Part shown: positions 9,462 to 21,708 of the stretch, piece by piece | Layout of the letters: every line of letters starts with the position of its first letter | Position numbering within the stretch: position 1 is the stretch's first letter | Source: Phocaeicola salanitronis DSM 18170 | GTDB taxonomy: Bacteria > Bacteroidota > Bacteroidia > Bacteroidales > Bacteroidaceae | Reading direction: 5' to 3' | Assembly: GCF_000190575.1 (NCBI RefSeq) | Contig: NC_015164.1 | Coordinates: 744,001 to 808,000 of the forward strand | DNA: 64,000 nucleotides | Notes under the pieces: generated by a model | Seen by the model: the letters and a program-made list of their open reading frames with translations, nothing else | The model's database searches: none | What the model was told of the DNA's origin: nothing | Position numbers and translations under genes: made by a program

Positions 9462-11117
9462 ATGAAAAAACATTTCTTTCTTTTATGTTATATCACACTT
9501 GGATTATTGCCGGTACAAGCTCATGTTCCCGAAATGGACTCTTTACTAAAGCGTCTTGATACAGTCATCAAGGAACGCCCGCTTGCTATCGAAAAGAAAA
9601 AAAGCCGATTGCGTGAATTAGAGTTGCGTTATTCTCATAGCCTCTCCGAAGAAGAACGTTTTTTGCACTTGGGCAGATTGCTGGAAGAATACCGTTCATT
9701 CAATGCGGACTCATCGCTGGCACTCACACAAAAGCGTTTACGCTTGGCACAAAGTTTAAAATGCCGGGAATACTTAGACAATGCCCGCATGAATTTAGCA
9801 GAAGTAATGGGTATTGCAGGCATGTATAAAGAAGCGTTAGAACAAATGGATAAAGTTTGTTTAGATTCATTGCCAGGATACTTACGTACTTATTATTTCC
9901 ACAATCTGCGTACCCTTTACGGTTGGATGGCGGATTACGTGATTCTACCCGAAGAAAAAATACGTTACCGCAAATTAATGAAAATTTATACCGACTCCTT
10001 ATTGGAGCGTAGGCTTATGGAACATGACACACTGTTTTACATCATGAACCGTTGCCAGCATTATAATCAATCAGGACGTTATGACGAAGCTATTCGCTTG
10101 ATAAAACCTTATCTAGAAGTTGGAGACATGCATTACAAAGGCATTGCCGCCTATACGCTTTCAGAATCCTACGGACAGAAAGGCGATACAGAGCACGAAA
10201 CAAAATACCTTGCCATGTCAGCTATATCCGATATGCAAACTCCTGTTTTGGAATATGCCGCATTGCCTCGCCTTGCCGTTCGATTGTTCCATAAAGGTGA
10301 CGTAGAACGTGCGTACACTTACTTGAAGTTATGTATGGAAGATGCCGTATCTTGCAATGCCCGCTTACGCATATTAGAGATACTGAAAATATTCCCCATC
10401 GTAAACGAGGTGTATCAATTACAAATACAGAAACGGCAACGTCAGATGGGGTGGGCTTTGGCTTCTATCAGCCTGCTTTCTTTCTTTTTGGTCTTAGCCG
10501 TAATCTATGTACGCAGGCAAATGAAGCGGACAGAACAGGCGCGCCGGGAAGTGGAAGAAGCAAACAACCGTTTGAAAGAGTTGAATGAAGAATTGCACTG
10601 TTCCAATAATATGTTGAAAGAAGCGAATCGGAGCATAGCGGAAAATTCCCGCTTGAAAGAAGCGTATATCGGACGCTATATGGACCAATGTTCACTTTAT
10701 ATAGAGAAGATAGACGAATATCGTCGCCAATTAGGGAAACTGGCTGCGGCGGGGAATGTGCAGGATTTATACAAGTCACTCAAATCATCAAAATTCATAG
10801 ATAAAGAATTGCAAGATTTTTATGCAGGTTTCGATGATACATTTTTACAATTGTTCCCTACCTTCGTGGATGACTTCAACGCTTTATTGATGCCGGAAGA
10901 ACATATTATCCCCAAACAAGGAGAACGAATGAACACAGAGTTACGTATTTTTGCGCTTATCCGGCTTGGTATTACAGACAGTGTAAAAATAGCCCATTTT
11001 TTACGCTATTCGGTTACAACGATTTATAATTACCGTACTCGCGTACGGAACAAAGCCGCAGGCAGTCGAGAAGAACTTGAAAAGCGAGTAGCCGATATTG
11101 GGAAAATGGATTCATAA
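9462..11117 (+). CDS. DUF6377-type membrane regulator of the adjacent PUL
   Basis: I start the protein at ATG 9462 because MKKHFFLLCYITLGLLPVQA is a signal peptide; an upstream in-frame ATG at 9435 would bury it. The resulting 551 residues have periplasmic TPR-like helices to about 330, one membrane helix near 339-358 (MGWALASISLLSFFLVLAVI), a coiled coil (about 365-420), and a cytosolic C-terminal part ending in a helix-turn-helix-like segment (RLGITDSVKIAHFLRYSVTTIYNYRTRVRNKA). This architecture is that of DUF6377 proteins, which often lie beside susC/susD. It probably senses a glycan signal and activates the downstream susC promoter; the ligand is inferred. Confidence 0.75.
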   Translation: MKKHFFLLCYITLGLLPVQAHVPEMDSLLKRLDTVIKERPLAIEKKKSRLRELELRYSHSLSEEERFLHLGRLLEEYRSFNADSSLALTQKRLRLAQSLKCREYLDNARMNLAEVMGIAGMYKEALEQMDKVCLDSLPGYLRTYYFHNLRTLYGWMADYVILPEEKIRYRKLMKIYTDSLLERRLMEHDTLFYIMNRCQHYNQSGRYDEAIRLIKPYLEVGDMHYKGIAAYTLSESYGQKGDTEHETKYLAMSAISDMQTPVLEYAALPRLAVRLFHKGDVERAYTYLKLCMEDAVSCNARLRILEILKIFPIVNEVYQLQIQKRQRQMGWALASISLLSFFLVLAVIYVRRQMKRTEQARREVEEANNRLKELNEELHCSNNMLKEANRSIAENSRLKEAYIGRYMDQCSLYIEKIDEYRRQLGKLAAAGNVQDLYKSLKSSKFIDKELQDFYAGFDDTFLQLFPTFVDDFNALLMPEEHIIPKQGERMNTELRIFALIRLGITDSVKIAHFLRYSVTTIYNYRTRVRNKAAGSREELEKRVADIGKMDS

Positions 11118-11262
11118 GCCTTTCTTCTCCCTCCATAATCTTTTATTTTTACTACTTTTTCCTCTTCCTTTGAAAATAAAATCATACTGATTATTAGTGC
11201 ATTGCATATACGGCTGCACTACTTTTTTACTATCCTGCCAAGAAGGTTTCTTGTTAATGTCA

Positions 11263-11270
11263 TACTTTTG
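11263..11270 (+). promoter_or_regulatory. Putative -7 box for the susC operon
   Basis: TACTTTTG matches TAnnTTTG and lies 39 nt before the first susC start candidate. The -33 element is poor, as expected for a promoter that needs an activator. Confidence 0.4.
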
Positions 11271-11309
11271 CAATACGCTTCGTATGGAGAATGAAGCGAT
11301 AATTATCAA

Positions 11310-14300
11310 ATGTTTAATTTTAAATTTAATGGTATGCAAAGCAACAAGAAGCCATTACGATTCCGGCTATTCGCACTGTTGGTCGGAATCCTATGTTCAC
11401 TCGGTGTTTCGGCACAGCAAATTACAGTGCAAGGTATCGTGAAAGACCAAACGGGCGAGCCTGTTATCGGTGCCAGTGTGGTACAGGACGGCACAAACAA
11501 TGGTGTCATTACCGATTTCGACGGAAAGTTTACGCTTTCAGTTCCCGGCGATTCTAAGATTCGCATTTCTTACATTGGTTACATCACCCAGCTTATCCCC
11601 GTCAAAGGACAGAGTACGTTCAACATCACATTGGAGGAAGATTCCGAAATGCTGAGCGAAGTTGTAGTCATCGGTTATGGAAGTGTGGACAAAAAAGAAC
11701 TGACTTCAGCCGTTTCTCACGTGTCCAGTAAAGATTTCCTGAACATCGCCTCGTCCGACCCTGCCATGCAGATACAAGGCAAAGTGGCAGGCGTGTCTAT
11801 CGACAACCGTGGCGCAGCCGACCCTAACGTATCATCAAGCATTCAGGTACGTGGGCTTTCGTCGAGAAGTGCCGGAACAGGACCGTTGATTGTAATAGAC
11901 GGTGTGCCTGGAGGTAATCTGATGAATGTCAACAGCAATGACATCGCTTCCATTGATGTATTGAAGGACGGTGCAGCTTCCGCTATTTACGGTACGCGGG
12001 GAAGTAACGGAGTAATCCTTATCACAACCAAACAAGGTTCGAAGGACGGTGCTATCCATACGACCTATAATGGTTATGTATCGGCTGATTTTATCGTCAA
12101 CCCAATGAAAACGCTTTCTGCCGAACAGTTCCGTCAATGGCGTGTACCCCAAGGCGGAACAGATATGGGCGGCGACACCGACTGGATGGATGAAATCACC
12201 CGCACAGGGTTCTCCCATTCGCACGCCCTTACCTTATCGGGAGGCAATGCGCAGAACAATTACCGTGTGACGGTGGACATGCGACAGGCAAAAGGCATCG
12301 ATTTACGCTCGGACCGCAAGGAATGGGGAGCACGCGCCACGTTCAACCATACAACGAAGAACGGACTCTTCAAATTCACAGCAAATGTTGCGCCTCGTTT
12401 CGTAAACAAAAACAATTCCGATTGGGGAGTGTTTGATGTAGCTTTAGTCGCTAATCCTACTACACCGGTATTCGACCCGTCTGACCCTTCTGGAAAAACT
12501 TATTATAATTTCCAAGGACAAGACAATTACAATCCGGTAGAAAAGCTGAAGTTAGAAAAGAATTATGACGAAACCAAATGGTTCGACTGGGATGTTACCG
12601 CCAAGCTGAATCTGTTGCCTTTGCTGGCTCCGGAGGCAAGCAATCATACATTGAGCACGCAAGTCACACTGGCGCAACAAATCAACGACAACATGAACTA
12701 TTGGTATGCTCCTTCCACGATGACCACAGAAATCAATGCGGGGCGAAAAGGCGAAGCCAAACAGGCTTATACGAAAGACCGGCAGGAAAGCCTGGAATGG
12801 CTGGTGAATTACAGTTTTCAGAAAAAAGGACATAGCCTAAGCTTTATGGGAGGTTATTCTTACCAATACTGGATGCATAACGGTATGACCGCCGAAAACA
12901 AGGACTTTTCATCAGACGCTTTTTTGTGGAACAATTTGGGTAATGGTGAATATATGTTAGAAGAAGGGCGCAACGGCATGAGCAGCTATCGGAATGATGC
13001 CAAGCTCATCGCATTCTTCGGACGCCTCAGCTATGACTGGGAAAAACGGTATATGGTGACCGCATCTTTACGTTACGAAGGCTCGTCTAAGTTCGGCGAC
13101 AATAACAAATGGGGATATTTCCCTGCGGTATCTGCCGGATGGCGTATCAGCGATGAAGCCTTTATGGAAGACATTCGCTGGATTAATGACTTAAAAATAC
13201 GCGGTGACTTCGGTATGACGGGAAATCAGGATTTCGATGCATACAAGTCGTTGGCTACATACGGAGGTTTCGGTTGGGTTTACTATAATGGAGGTTACTA
13301 TCAGGTATGGGGACCGGGCAAGAATGTTAATCCAGACTTGAAATGGGAAAAAGGCATCAACTGGAATGTGGGTGTTGATTTCTCGCTGTTCGATAATCGG
13401 CTTTCCGGTTCGATAAACTACTATCATCGGAAGCAGCAAGATTTGTTGGGTGACTATACCGTGCCTGTTCCTCCTTACCTATTCGAATCAACATTTGCCA
13501 ACGTAGGAACGATGCGCAATACCGGAATTGAGATAAATTTGGACATATTGGCTGTGCAGACCAAAGACTTTACATATAATATCGGTTTTGTCGGCTCTAC
13601 AAACAACAATAAGTTTGTAAGCTTCTCCAATTCCATTTACAAAGGCAACCCCTATATGGATGTTTGCGGATTGCCCGGTCCAAATAATCCCGGAAACTTG
13701 CAACGCATTCAGGAAGGAGAACGCATCGGGAACTACCGCACGTATGCATACGCCGGAGTAGATGCAGACGGCAACTGGCTGGTGTGGAACAAAGACAATA
13801 CCGAAAAGATTTCCATCAATGATGCTACAGAGGAAGACAAGCGCATTACCGGAAACGGTCTGCCGAAATTTACCGCTTCACTTGCTAACACTTTTACGTG
13901 GAAGAATTGGGATTTGACTCTTTATTTCCGGGGCGCATTTGGATTCGACTTGTTCAATGTACACGATCTGTATTATGGCTTGCAAAGCTCGAATAAGATT
14001 TCAAACGTTCTGCCTAAAGCATACGAAGAAAACGCCGCTATCACAACGGGTGTCAATGTATTGACAGATTATTTCATCGAACGTGGTGATTATGTAAAAC
14101 TGGATGTTGCCACGTTAGGATATACTTGGAATGTGGATAAGAAGTATTTGGAGCGTATCCGTTTCTATTTGACCGGAAGGAATCTTTTTACCATCACCGG
14201 ATTCAGCGGAGTAGATCCTTCTACGTATTCGGTCAACGGCCTTACTCCAGGCACTTTCGGCGGAAACCGCAACTATTATCCTTCAACCACACAACTTATG

Positions 14301-14324
14301 TTCGGTGTGCAAGTGGATTTCTAA
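11310..14324 (+). CDS. SusC/RagA-type TonB-dependent transporter
   Basis: A 1,004-residue outer-membrane transporter. ATG 11334 (MQSNKKPLRFRLFALLVGIL) gives the better signal peptide, so the mature protein starts near QQITVQG. A carboxypeptidase-regulatory-like domain follows (TGEPVIGASV... ITDFDGKFTL), then the TonB box, the plug with VIDGVPGGNL and AIYGTRGSNGVILITT, and the 22-strand barrel ending in VQVDF. With the SusD 34 nt downstream it would form the SusCD import complex. The neighbouring GH66 and GH97 suggest alpha-glucan oligosaccharides such as isomaltooligosaccharides as cargo. Confidence 0.95.
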   Translation: MFNFKFNGMQSNKKPLRFRLFALLVGILCSLGVSAQQITVQGIVKDQTGEPVIGASVVQDGTNNGVITDFDGKFTLSVPGDSKIRISYIGYITQLIPVKGQSTFNITLEEDSEMLSEVVVIGYGSVDKKELTSAVSHVSSKDFLNIASSDPAMQIQGKVAGVSIDNRGAADPNVSSSIQVRGLSSRSAGTGPLIVIDGVPGGNLMNVNSNDIASIDVLKDGAASAIYGTRGSNGVILITTKQGSKDGAIHTTYNGYVSADFIVNPMKTLSAEQFRQWRVPQGGTDMGGDTDWMDEITRTGFSHSHALTLSGGNAQNNYRVTVDMRQAKGIDLRSDRKEWGARATFNHTTKNGLFKFTANVAPRFVNKNNSDWGVFDVALVANPTTPVFDPSDPSGKTYYNFQGQDNYNPVEKLKLEKNYDETKWFDWDVTAKLNLLPLLAPEASNHTLSTQVTLAQQINDNMNYWYAPSTMTTEINAGRKGEAKQAYTKDRQESLEWLVNYSFQKKGHSLSFMGGYSYQYWMHNGMTAENKDFSSDAFLWNNLGNGEYMLEEGRNGMSSYRNDAKLIAFFGRLSYDWEKRYMVTASLRYEGSSKFGDNNKWGYFPAVSAGWRISDEAFMEDIRWINDLKIRGDFGMTGNQDFDAYKSLATYGGFGWVYYNGGYYQVWGPGKNVNPDLKWEKGINWNVGVDFSLFDNRLSGSINYYHRKQQDLLGDYTVPVPPYLFESTFANVGTMRNTGIEINLDILAVQTKDFTYNIGFVGSTNNNKFVSFSNSIYKGNPYMDVCGLPGPNNPGNLQRIQEGERIGNYRTYAYAGVDADGNWLVWNKDNTEKISINDATEEDKRITGNGLPKFTASLANTFTWKNWDLTLYFRGAFGFDLFNVHDLYYGLQSSNKISNVLPKAYEENAAITTGVNVLTDYFIERGDYVKLDVATLGYTWNVDKKYLERIRFYLTGRNLFTITGFSGVDPSTYSVNGLTPGTFGGNRNYYPSTTQLMFGVQVDF

Positions 14325-14358
14325 CAATAGATAATGTTTAAAGAAAAAGAATGCAATT

Positions 14359-16110
14359 ATGAAATTCAAGACGATTATAACTGATTTATGTATAGGAACA
14401 GCGTTGTTGACAATCACACCGTCCTGTACAGATTTAACGGAAAACGTTTACGACCAAACCGTTACTGCCAACTATTACCAGACACACGATGACGTGATAC
14501 GTGCTTTCCTCCGTCCTTTTGAGCATGGATTCTGGTCTATTACCAGCACTTACCGGCTGCAAGAAATCACGGCAGACCAAATCGGGACATGGGAACGTGA
14601 CGGTTGGTGGTACGATGGCGGTCAATGGGAACGTCTGCACGACCATACGTGGGGACTGGAAGGCGGAGAAGCCGACATTATAACAGGTTGTTGGAACGGC
14701 TTCTTCCAAGGCATCGGGCAGTGCAATTCTGTCTTGGAAGACTTTGCCCGCCTCGACCCTGTGCAATATGGCTTTACCACGGAAGAGTTTGATGCGCTCA
14801 AATCACAGATCCACGTGATGCGTGCTTGGTTTTATATCCGTGCGCTCGACCTGTTCCGCCATTTGCCTTTAGTGGTCAGTTTCAGCGATCAGTCGCAAAA
14901 CACTTCTTACCAGTTGCCTCCGAAAGAGATTTTCAATTTTATAGAGACCGAACTGCTGGACGCTTTGCCTCTGTTGCCGTTGAAAGAAGGTAATTCGGGA
15001 AATGGAGTGAATCAAGGCCAATGGAATCAAGGTTCTGCCGCCGCATTGTTGGTCCGTCTCTATTTAAACGCCGAAAAATGGATTGGAGAGGCACGTTATG
15101 ACGATTGTGCCCGTGTGGCTCAGGAAATCATTGACGGCAAGTATGGATATTATGCGCTGGATGAAAAGTGGGATAGCCCGTTCGATTGGAACAACGAGAC
15201 ATCCAACGAAGTGCTTTTTGCCTATACTTCCAGTTACGGGTACAGCCATTGGCACATGACCAGCGACATGTATTGGTGGGGCTTGCCTTCGAACGCCCAC
15301 TATTATTTCGGCTTCACGGATTGGGGAGGCATGAATCCAGGGCGTGGTGTCCAGCCGGGACACGATGTGGACGGCAATCTTTATCACTTTGATTTGGGCA
15401 CGCCCATTCCCAAGTTCCAGAAGTATCCCGAAGATGTGCGTTTGAAGAAATATGTCAATTTATCCGGCACCAGCCAGCGTGAAGGCATGTTTCTCTATGG
15501 CTATTTGCCATACGCTGATGGTTCCGGCGAGCATGTTAAATCTCCTGTAGGTGATTATCCGATTTATTTACGTGATCAAGTAGGCAAATTCGGGAATACT
15601 GAACCAGGTACGGTTATAGACGACAAGGAGTCCAGTGTGACTCACGGCGACATGAATTCTGGATGGTGTTGCGTAAAATACCCCATTTACCGTGATGATG
15701 ATCCGGGTGCGATGGAATCCGATTATGTAGAAATCCGTTTGGCGGAAATCTATTATTCGTTAGCCGAATGCAAGTTCCGACAAGGGGATGTTACTGAAGC
15801 TGGCAAATTGCTCAACACTGTGCGCAAGCGTAATTATCCTGAAGACACGTGGACAGAATACCTTTACCAGCCTGAAGGGAAAGTACAGTTGACCGAGGGT
15901 GAATTGTTGGACGAATGGGGACGTGAGTTCATCGATGAATCACGCCGCCGGACCGACCTTTGCCGTTGGAACAAATTCAGTTCGTCCACTTGGTGGGACA
16001 AACAACCTGACGCGGACAATCATACCGACATCTTTATTTTGACACAAAAGATTTTAGGGGCGAATCCCGACTTGAAACAGAACCCAGGTTATCCCGATAT
16101 CGCACGTTGA
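14359..16110 (+). CDS. SusD/RagB-type glycan-binding outer-membrane lipoprotein
   Basis: 583 residues with a lipoprotein signal whose lipobox TPSC puts lipid on Cys23. The N-terminal segment DLTENVYDQTVTANYYQTHDDV and the repeated helical YIRALDLFRHLPLV, AALLVRLYLNAEKW and YVEIRLAEIYYSLAECKF motifs are the SusD TPR scaffold. It is the lid over the SusC barrel and binds the incoming glycan. Aromatic residues are dense around 85-95 and 295-315 (for example TSDMYWWGL), suitable for sugar stacking. The GH66 gene starts 2 nt after its stop. Confidence 0.94.
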   Translation: MKFKTIITDLCIGTALLTITPSCTDLTENVYDQTVTANYYQTHDDVIRAFLRPFEHGFWSITSTYRLQEITADQIGTWERDGWWYDGGQWERLHDHTWGLEGGEADIITGCWNGFFQGIGQCNSVLEDFARLDPVQYGFTTEEFDALKSQIHVMRAWFYIRALDLFRHLPLVVSFSDQSQNTSYQLPPKEIFNFIETELLDALPLLPLKEGNSGNGVNQGQWNQGSAAALLVRLYLNAEKWIGEARYDDCARVAQEIIDGKYGYYALDEKWDSPFDWNNETSNEVLFAYTSSYGYSHWHMTSDMYWWGLPSNAHYYFGFTDWGGMNPGRGVQPGHDVDGNLYHFDLGTPIPKFQKYPEDVRLKKYVNLSGTSQREGMFLYGYLPYADGSGEHVKSPVGDYPIYLRDQVGKFGNTEPGTVIDDKESSVTHGDMNSGWCCVKYPIYRDDDPGAMESDYVEIRLAEIYYSLAECKFRQGDVTEAGKLLNTVRKRNYPEDTWTEYLYQPEGKVQLTEGELLDEWGREFIDESRRRTDLCRWNKFSSSTWWDKQPDADNHTDIFILTQKILGANPDLKQNPGYPDIAR

Positions 16111-16112
16111 GT

Positions 16113-17852
16113 ATGAAATTTTTTTCGCATATATTGTGGTTTTGCGGTGCAGCGGTCTTAGGAACCGCTTGCACCCGCCATCCGGCACCGAAAGAAGAAA
16201 CGGAAATCTTGCAGCTTCAAACGGACAAAGCCTGTTATCATCCCGGCGATTCGGTAACATTCGGAATAGACAAGAGCGTATCTTTATCAGGGCTGCACGT
16301 TCGTTACCGTCATTTGAACGAGGTGGTGGATGAAGATTCATTGCATGCCGATTCATGGACTTGGATGCCGCCTGCCGTAGACTACAAAGGCTATCTGGCA
16401 GAAGTATTCCGTCGGGATACAAAAGGTAAAGAAGAAACTTTAGGTACAATTGCCGTTGATGTGTCTTCCGATTGGAGCAAATTCCCCCGTTACGGATTTT
16501 TGTCACATTATGCCGGTGTATCGCAAGAACATATGGAGCAAATTATCGACCGGTTAAACCGTTTACATATCAATGGCGTTCAGTATCAGGATTGGCACTG
16601 GAAACACCATCGGCCCGCAGCAGGCACTTCATCTTGTCCCGCTGAAACCTGGACGGATATTGCTTTGCGTCCCGTAGAAAAACGGGTGGTGGATGCTTAC
16701 ATTGCTGAAACGCATCGCCGGGGAATGCTCTCTATTTTCTATAACCTGTGTTTCGGTGCACTGAAAGATGCTGAAACGGACGGAGTATCTCCCGACTGGT
16801 TCTTGTATAAAGACAAAGCCTGCACCGAACGCGATGCACACCGCCTGCCTTCCCAATGGAAGAGTGACATCTACTTGCTTGATCCGGGAAATGCAGGTTG
16901 GCAACGGTATTTGGCACAGGAAAACGAAAAGGTGTACAGCCTGTTCGCTTTCGACGGTTTTCAAATAGATCAGTTGGGAAGCCGAGGCATCGTGTACAAC
17001 GCCCAAGGGCAAGAAGTGGATTTGCCTCAAGCGTATGAATCATTCATCCGTGCGATGCGTACAGCCCGGCCAGACAAACGGTTGGTGATGAATGCGGTCA
17101 GCGGATTCGGTCAGGATGCCATAGCCCGTGCGGGTACAGATTTCTTCTATAATGAAGTATGGGCAGACCAGCCTCAATTCGCTGACTTAGCCGAAATCTT
17201 AAAAGAAAATGCCGCTTTGGATTCCACTCGCGCTACCGTATTTGCCGCTTATATGAATTATAATGTGGCGGATTCAACGGGGATATTCAATACGCCCGGA
17301 GTTTTACTGACAGATGCTGTGATGTTCGCTTTAGGGGCTTCGCATTTAGAAGCAGGTGAGCACCTGCTCTGCAAAGAATATTTCCCGAATAACAACTTAC
17401 GCACAACGGCGGAATTGGATAAAGCACTCATCGCTTATTATGATTTTTTGGTAGCTTACGAGAATTTATTACGTGATGGCGGGCAATGGCAAGAAATCAA
17501 GGTGGATTGTACCGATGGTTCTTTGAAATTCGCTTCTTGGCCTCCACGTGCCGGATGTGTATCTGTGCTTTGCCGGCAAATTGGCAATAAACAAGTATTG
17601 CATCTGCTTAACACTTCACAAGCTGATAAATTGGAGTGGCGTGACGCTTCTGGAACAATGCCGGAGCCAGACTTACATACCGATGTACCCATAAGCATAG
17701 AAGTTGCCCGTCCAATAGAGCGTGTATGGATGGCATCGCCTGATTTTCATTTCGGCATACCTTATAGTCTGGAGTTCCGGCAAAAGAAAGGACAGGTAAC
17801 GCTAACATTGCCTAACTTAAAATATTGGGATATAGTGGTACTAGAATATTAA
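16113..17852 (+). CDS. Glycoside hydrolase family 66 endo-dextranase, surface lipoprotein
   Basis: The start is ATG 16113, just after the SusD stop. The signal peptide ends in a lipobox LGTAC with lipidated Cys20. The region RLHINGVQYQDWHWKH begins the GH66 (beta/alpha)8 barrel. By comparison with characterised GH66 dextranases, Asp286 in FDGFQIDQLG is the nucleophile and Glu348 in FFYNEVW the acid/base. The enzyme would cut alpha-1,6 links inside dextran at the cell surface and feed SusCD. At 579 residues it lacks extra carbohydrate-binding modules. A cyclodextran-forming activity of the same family is less likely without the insert module of CITases. Confidence 0.9.
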   Translation: MKFFSHILWFCGAAVLGTACTRHPAPKEETEILQLQTDKACYHPGDSVTFGIDKSVSLSGLHVRYRHLNEVVDEDSLHADSWTWMPPAVDYKGYLAEVFRRDTKGKEETLGTIAVDVSSDWSKFPRYGFLSHYAGVSQEHMEQIIDRLNRLHINGVQYQDWHWKHHRPAAGTSSCPAETWTDIALRPVEKRVVDAYIAETHRRGMLSIFYNLCFGALKDAETDGVSPDWFLYKDKACTERDAHRLPSQWKSDIYLLDPGNAGWQRYLAQENEKVYSLFAFDGFQIDQLGSRGIVYNAQGQEVDLPQAYESFIRAMRTARPDKRLVMNAVSGFGQDAIARAGTDFFYNEVWADQPQFADLAEILKENAALDSTRATVFAAYMNYNVADSTGIFNTPGVLLTDAVMFALGASHLEAGEHLLCKEYFPNNNLRTTAELDKALIAYYDFLVAYENLLRDGGQWQEIKVDCTDGSLKFASWPPRAGCVSVLCRQIGNKQVLHLLNTSQADKLEWRDASGTMPEPDLHTDVPISIEVARPIERVWMASPDFHFGIPYSLEFRQKKGQVTLTLPNLKYWDIVVLEY

Positions 17853-17883
17853 GTACCTCAATAGAGTATTGGTTTTTAGATAA

Positions 17884-20061
<2,178 letters not shown>

Positions 20062-20481
20062 AATGAACTTCGCATCTTGCCCAATTGCTTGTAGAAGCGT
20101 ATTGCAATTAGGCTGGAATGCAATTGTTTTTAGGAAGGTATTTAGCCGCTCAGGCAGACAGAGGTATATGTTTTGTGAGTTTCAATAGGCTGAAACTATA
20201 GTTTTATATATACTGAAACTTTTGTTTCAATAATCTAAAACCATAGTTTCACACTATTAAAATAAAAGCGAAACTATACTGCCTTAGCGAAAGAAACTGT
20301 ATATAATTCAATATGAGTGCGTTATAGATTCATATAAATGCCTGCAAACAGTTCATTTGACACAATGCAGACATTCATCCTCATTAAGAAGCACAATTCA
20401 CTATCGGGCAGTGCAATCATGTTTGTAGGAATGAAACAAATTATCCCCGCATTCCCGATCTGCAATGCTATACTTGATTCC
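20062..20481. other. Gene-free region with GTTTC/GAAAC inverted motifs
   Basis: No supported gene lies here. Between 20177 and 20278 at least six copies of GTTTC or GAAAC alternate in orientation, several extended to TGAAACTATAGTTT-like palindromes. The remainder is AT-rich and without recognisable signals. It separates the end of the PUL from the convergent TlpA gene. Confidence 0.55.
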
Positions 20482-20527
20482 AATAAAAATGGGCAAACTG
20501 CTTTCTTGCAGCTTGCCCATTTTTATT
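20482..20527 (-). terminator. Rho-independent-like terminator of the TlpA gene
   Basis: A 15-bp perfect outer stem AATAAAAATGGGCAA with its complement, plus an inner CTGC/GCAG stem, encloses a six-base loop. It starts 11 nt beyond the TlpA stop, and the T-rich arm follows the GC stem in both directions, so it could also stop readthrough from the PUL. Confidence 0.85.
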
Positions 20528-20538
20528 AACTTCACGGC

Positions 20539-21630
20539 TTATTTCAGCAATTCAGCCAACTTGGCTTCGATTGCATCCCCACGCAGATTGCGTGCGATAA
20601 TCGTACCTTCCTGGTCTACCAATACCGTAGCCGGAATGCTGCGTACGCCATACAGTTTAGCGCCTTCACAATCCCAGGCTTTCAAGTCTGACATTTGCGG
20701 CCATGTGATGTTCAAATCCTTGATGGCTTTCTTCCATGCTTCTGCGTCACGGTCGAGAGAAACGCCCACGATACCGAAGCCTTTTGACTGATATTTCTTA
20801 TATGCAGCAACTACATTCGGCATTTCCGCACGGCAGGGACCGCACCAGCTTGCCCAGAAGTCAATCAACGTATACTTGTTCTTTGCAATGAAATCAGATA
20901 ATTTCACGCTTTCACCTTCAGGAGTATTCATGGTGAAATCAATGAACTTCTGGCCTACCGCGGTTTTAGCTACCGTAGCCAAATGTTCTTTCAAAGCCAC
21001 CACGTCTTCATTTGAGGCATACGATGCAGGTATCTGGTCTACCAAAGGCTGAATGCGCTCGGTTTCAAATGCGCCATAATAGTTTGTCAACATCTGGACA
21101 CCCATCAAATTCGTAATGTTTGAAGAAATGGCATTGAACATCATTTCCATGCTCAAACTATCCTTTTCCTCCAATTGCTTTTCAGCCTCTTTACGCTGCT
21201 CTGCGCTCAACGAGTCGTTCTTACTCTGCTGGTACAAAGCAAACATTTCTTTATTCAAAGGAATAAATTCGTCCATGAATTTCTGATAAGCATCGTTACA
21301 TACTGTACCCGCCACTTTCGAAACTTCCTTATTCATGTTCAATGTAATGGTTCCCGGTTCAAGAAAGACCATCGTCTGCATCTCTCCCGGAGCGTATGTC
21401 ACATAACGGCTTACTGTAACCGTATCGGCATCTCCCGTAAACTGGAATGTTCCGCCTGTTACTACCGCAGAATCAACGCTGACCCAATTCCTGCCAACCA
21501 AATCCTGCAAATACACAACTTCACCGTCAGCTACACCTTCAATTGTACCCTTAATTGTATAACTCGGTTTGCTCTGACATGAAGCAAACGCCAGCATGCC
21601 AGCGGTTGCTATCCATAAAAATGTTTTCAT
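20539..21630 (-). CDS. TlpA-like thiol:disulfide oxidoreductase lipoprotein (DUF4369 + thioredoxin fold)
   Basis: 363 residues. The signal peptide ends with lipobox FASC, so it is a lipoprotein facing the periplasm. Residues about 25-115 form the beta-rich DUF4369 domain (YTIKGTIEGVADGEVVYLQDL). A helical linker precedes the C-terminal AhpC/TSA-type thioredoxin fold with active site WASWCGPCRAEMPN and the cis-Pro segment RSIPATVLVDQ. It would reduce periplasmic disulfides. It forms its own unit with an upstream -7 box and a downstream terminator. Confidence 0.92.
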   Translation of the reverse strand: MKTFLWIATAGMLAFASCQSKPSYTIKGTIEGVADGEVVYLQDLVGRNWVSVDSAVVTGGTFQFTGDADTVTVSRYVTYAPGEMQTMVFLEPGTITLNMNKEVSKVAGTVCNDAYQKFMDEFIPLNKEMFALYQQSKNDSLSAEQRKEAEKQLEEKDSLSMEMMFNAISSNITNLMGVQMLTNYYGAFETERIQPLVDQIPASYASNEDVVALKEHLATVAKTAVGQKFIDFTMNTPEGESVKLSDFIAKNKYTLIDFWASWCGPCRAEMPNVVAAYKKYQSKGFGIVGVSLDRDAEAWKKAIKDLNITWPQMSDLKAWDCEGAKLYGVRSIPATVLVDQEGTIIARNLRGDAIEAKLAELLK

Positions 21631-21659
21631 ATTGCTATTTATTGAATAATTTTGACGGA

Positions 21660-21667
21660 CAAAGATA
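21660..21667 (-). promoter_or_regulatory. Putative -7 box for the TlpA gene
   Basis: On the minus strand this reads TATCTTTG, an exact TAnnTTTG match 29 nt before the TlpA start. Confidence 0.4.
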
Positions 21668-21708
21668 CGTTTTTTTTCATAGATACGGATAAAACGGCCT
21701 ATATTTTA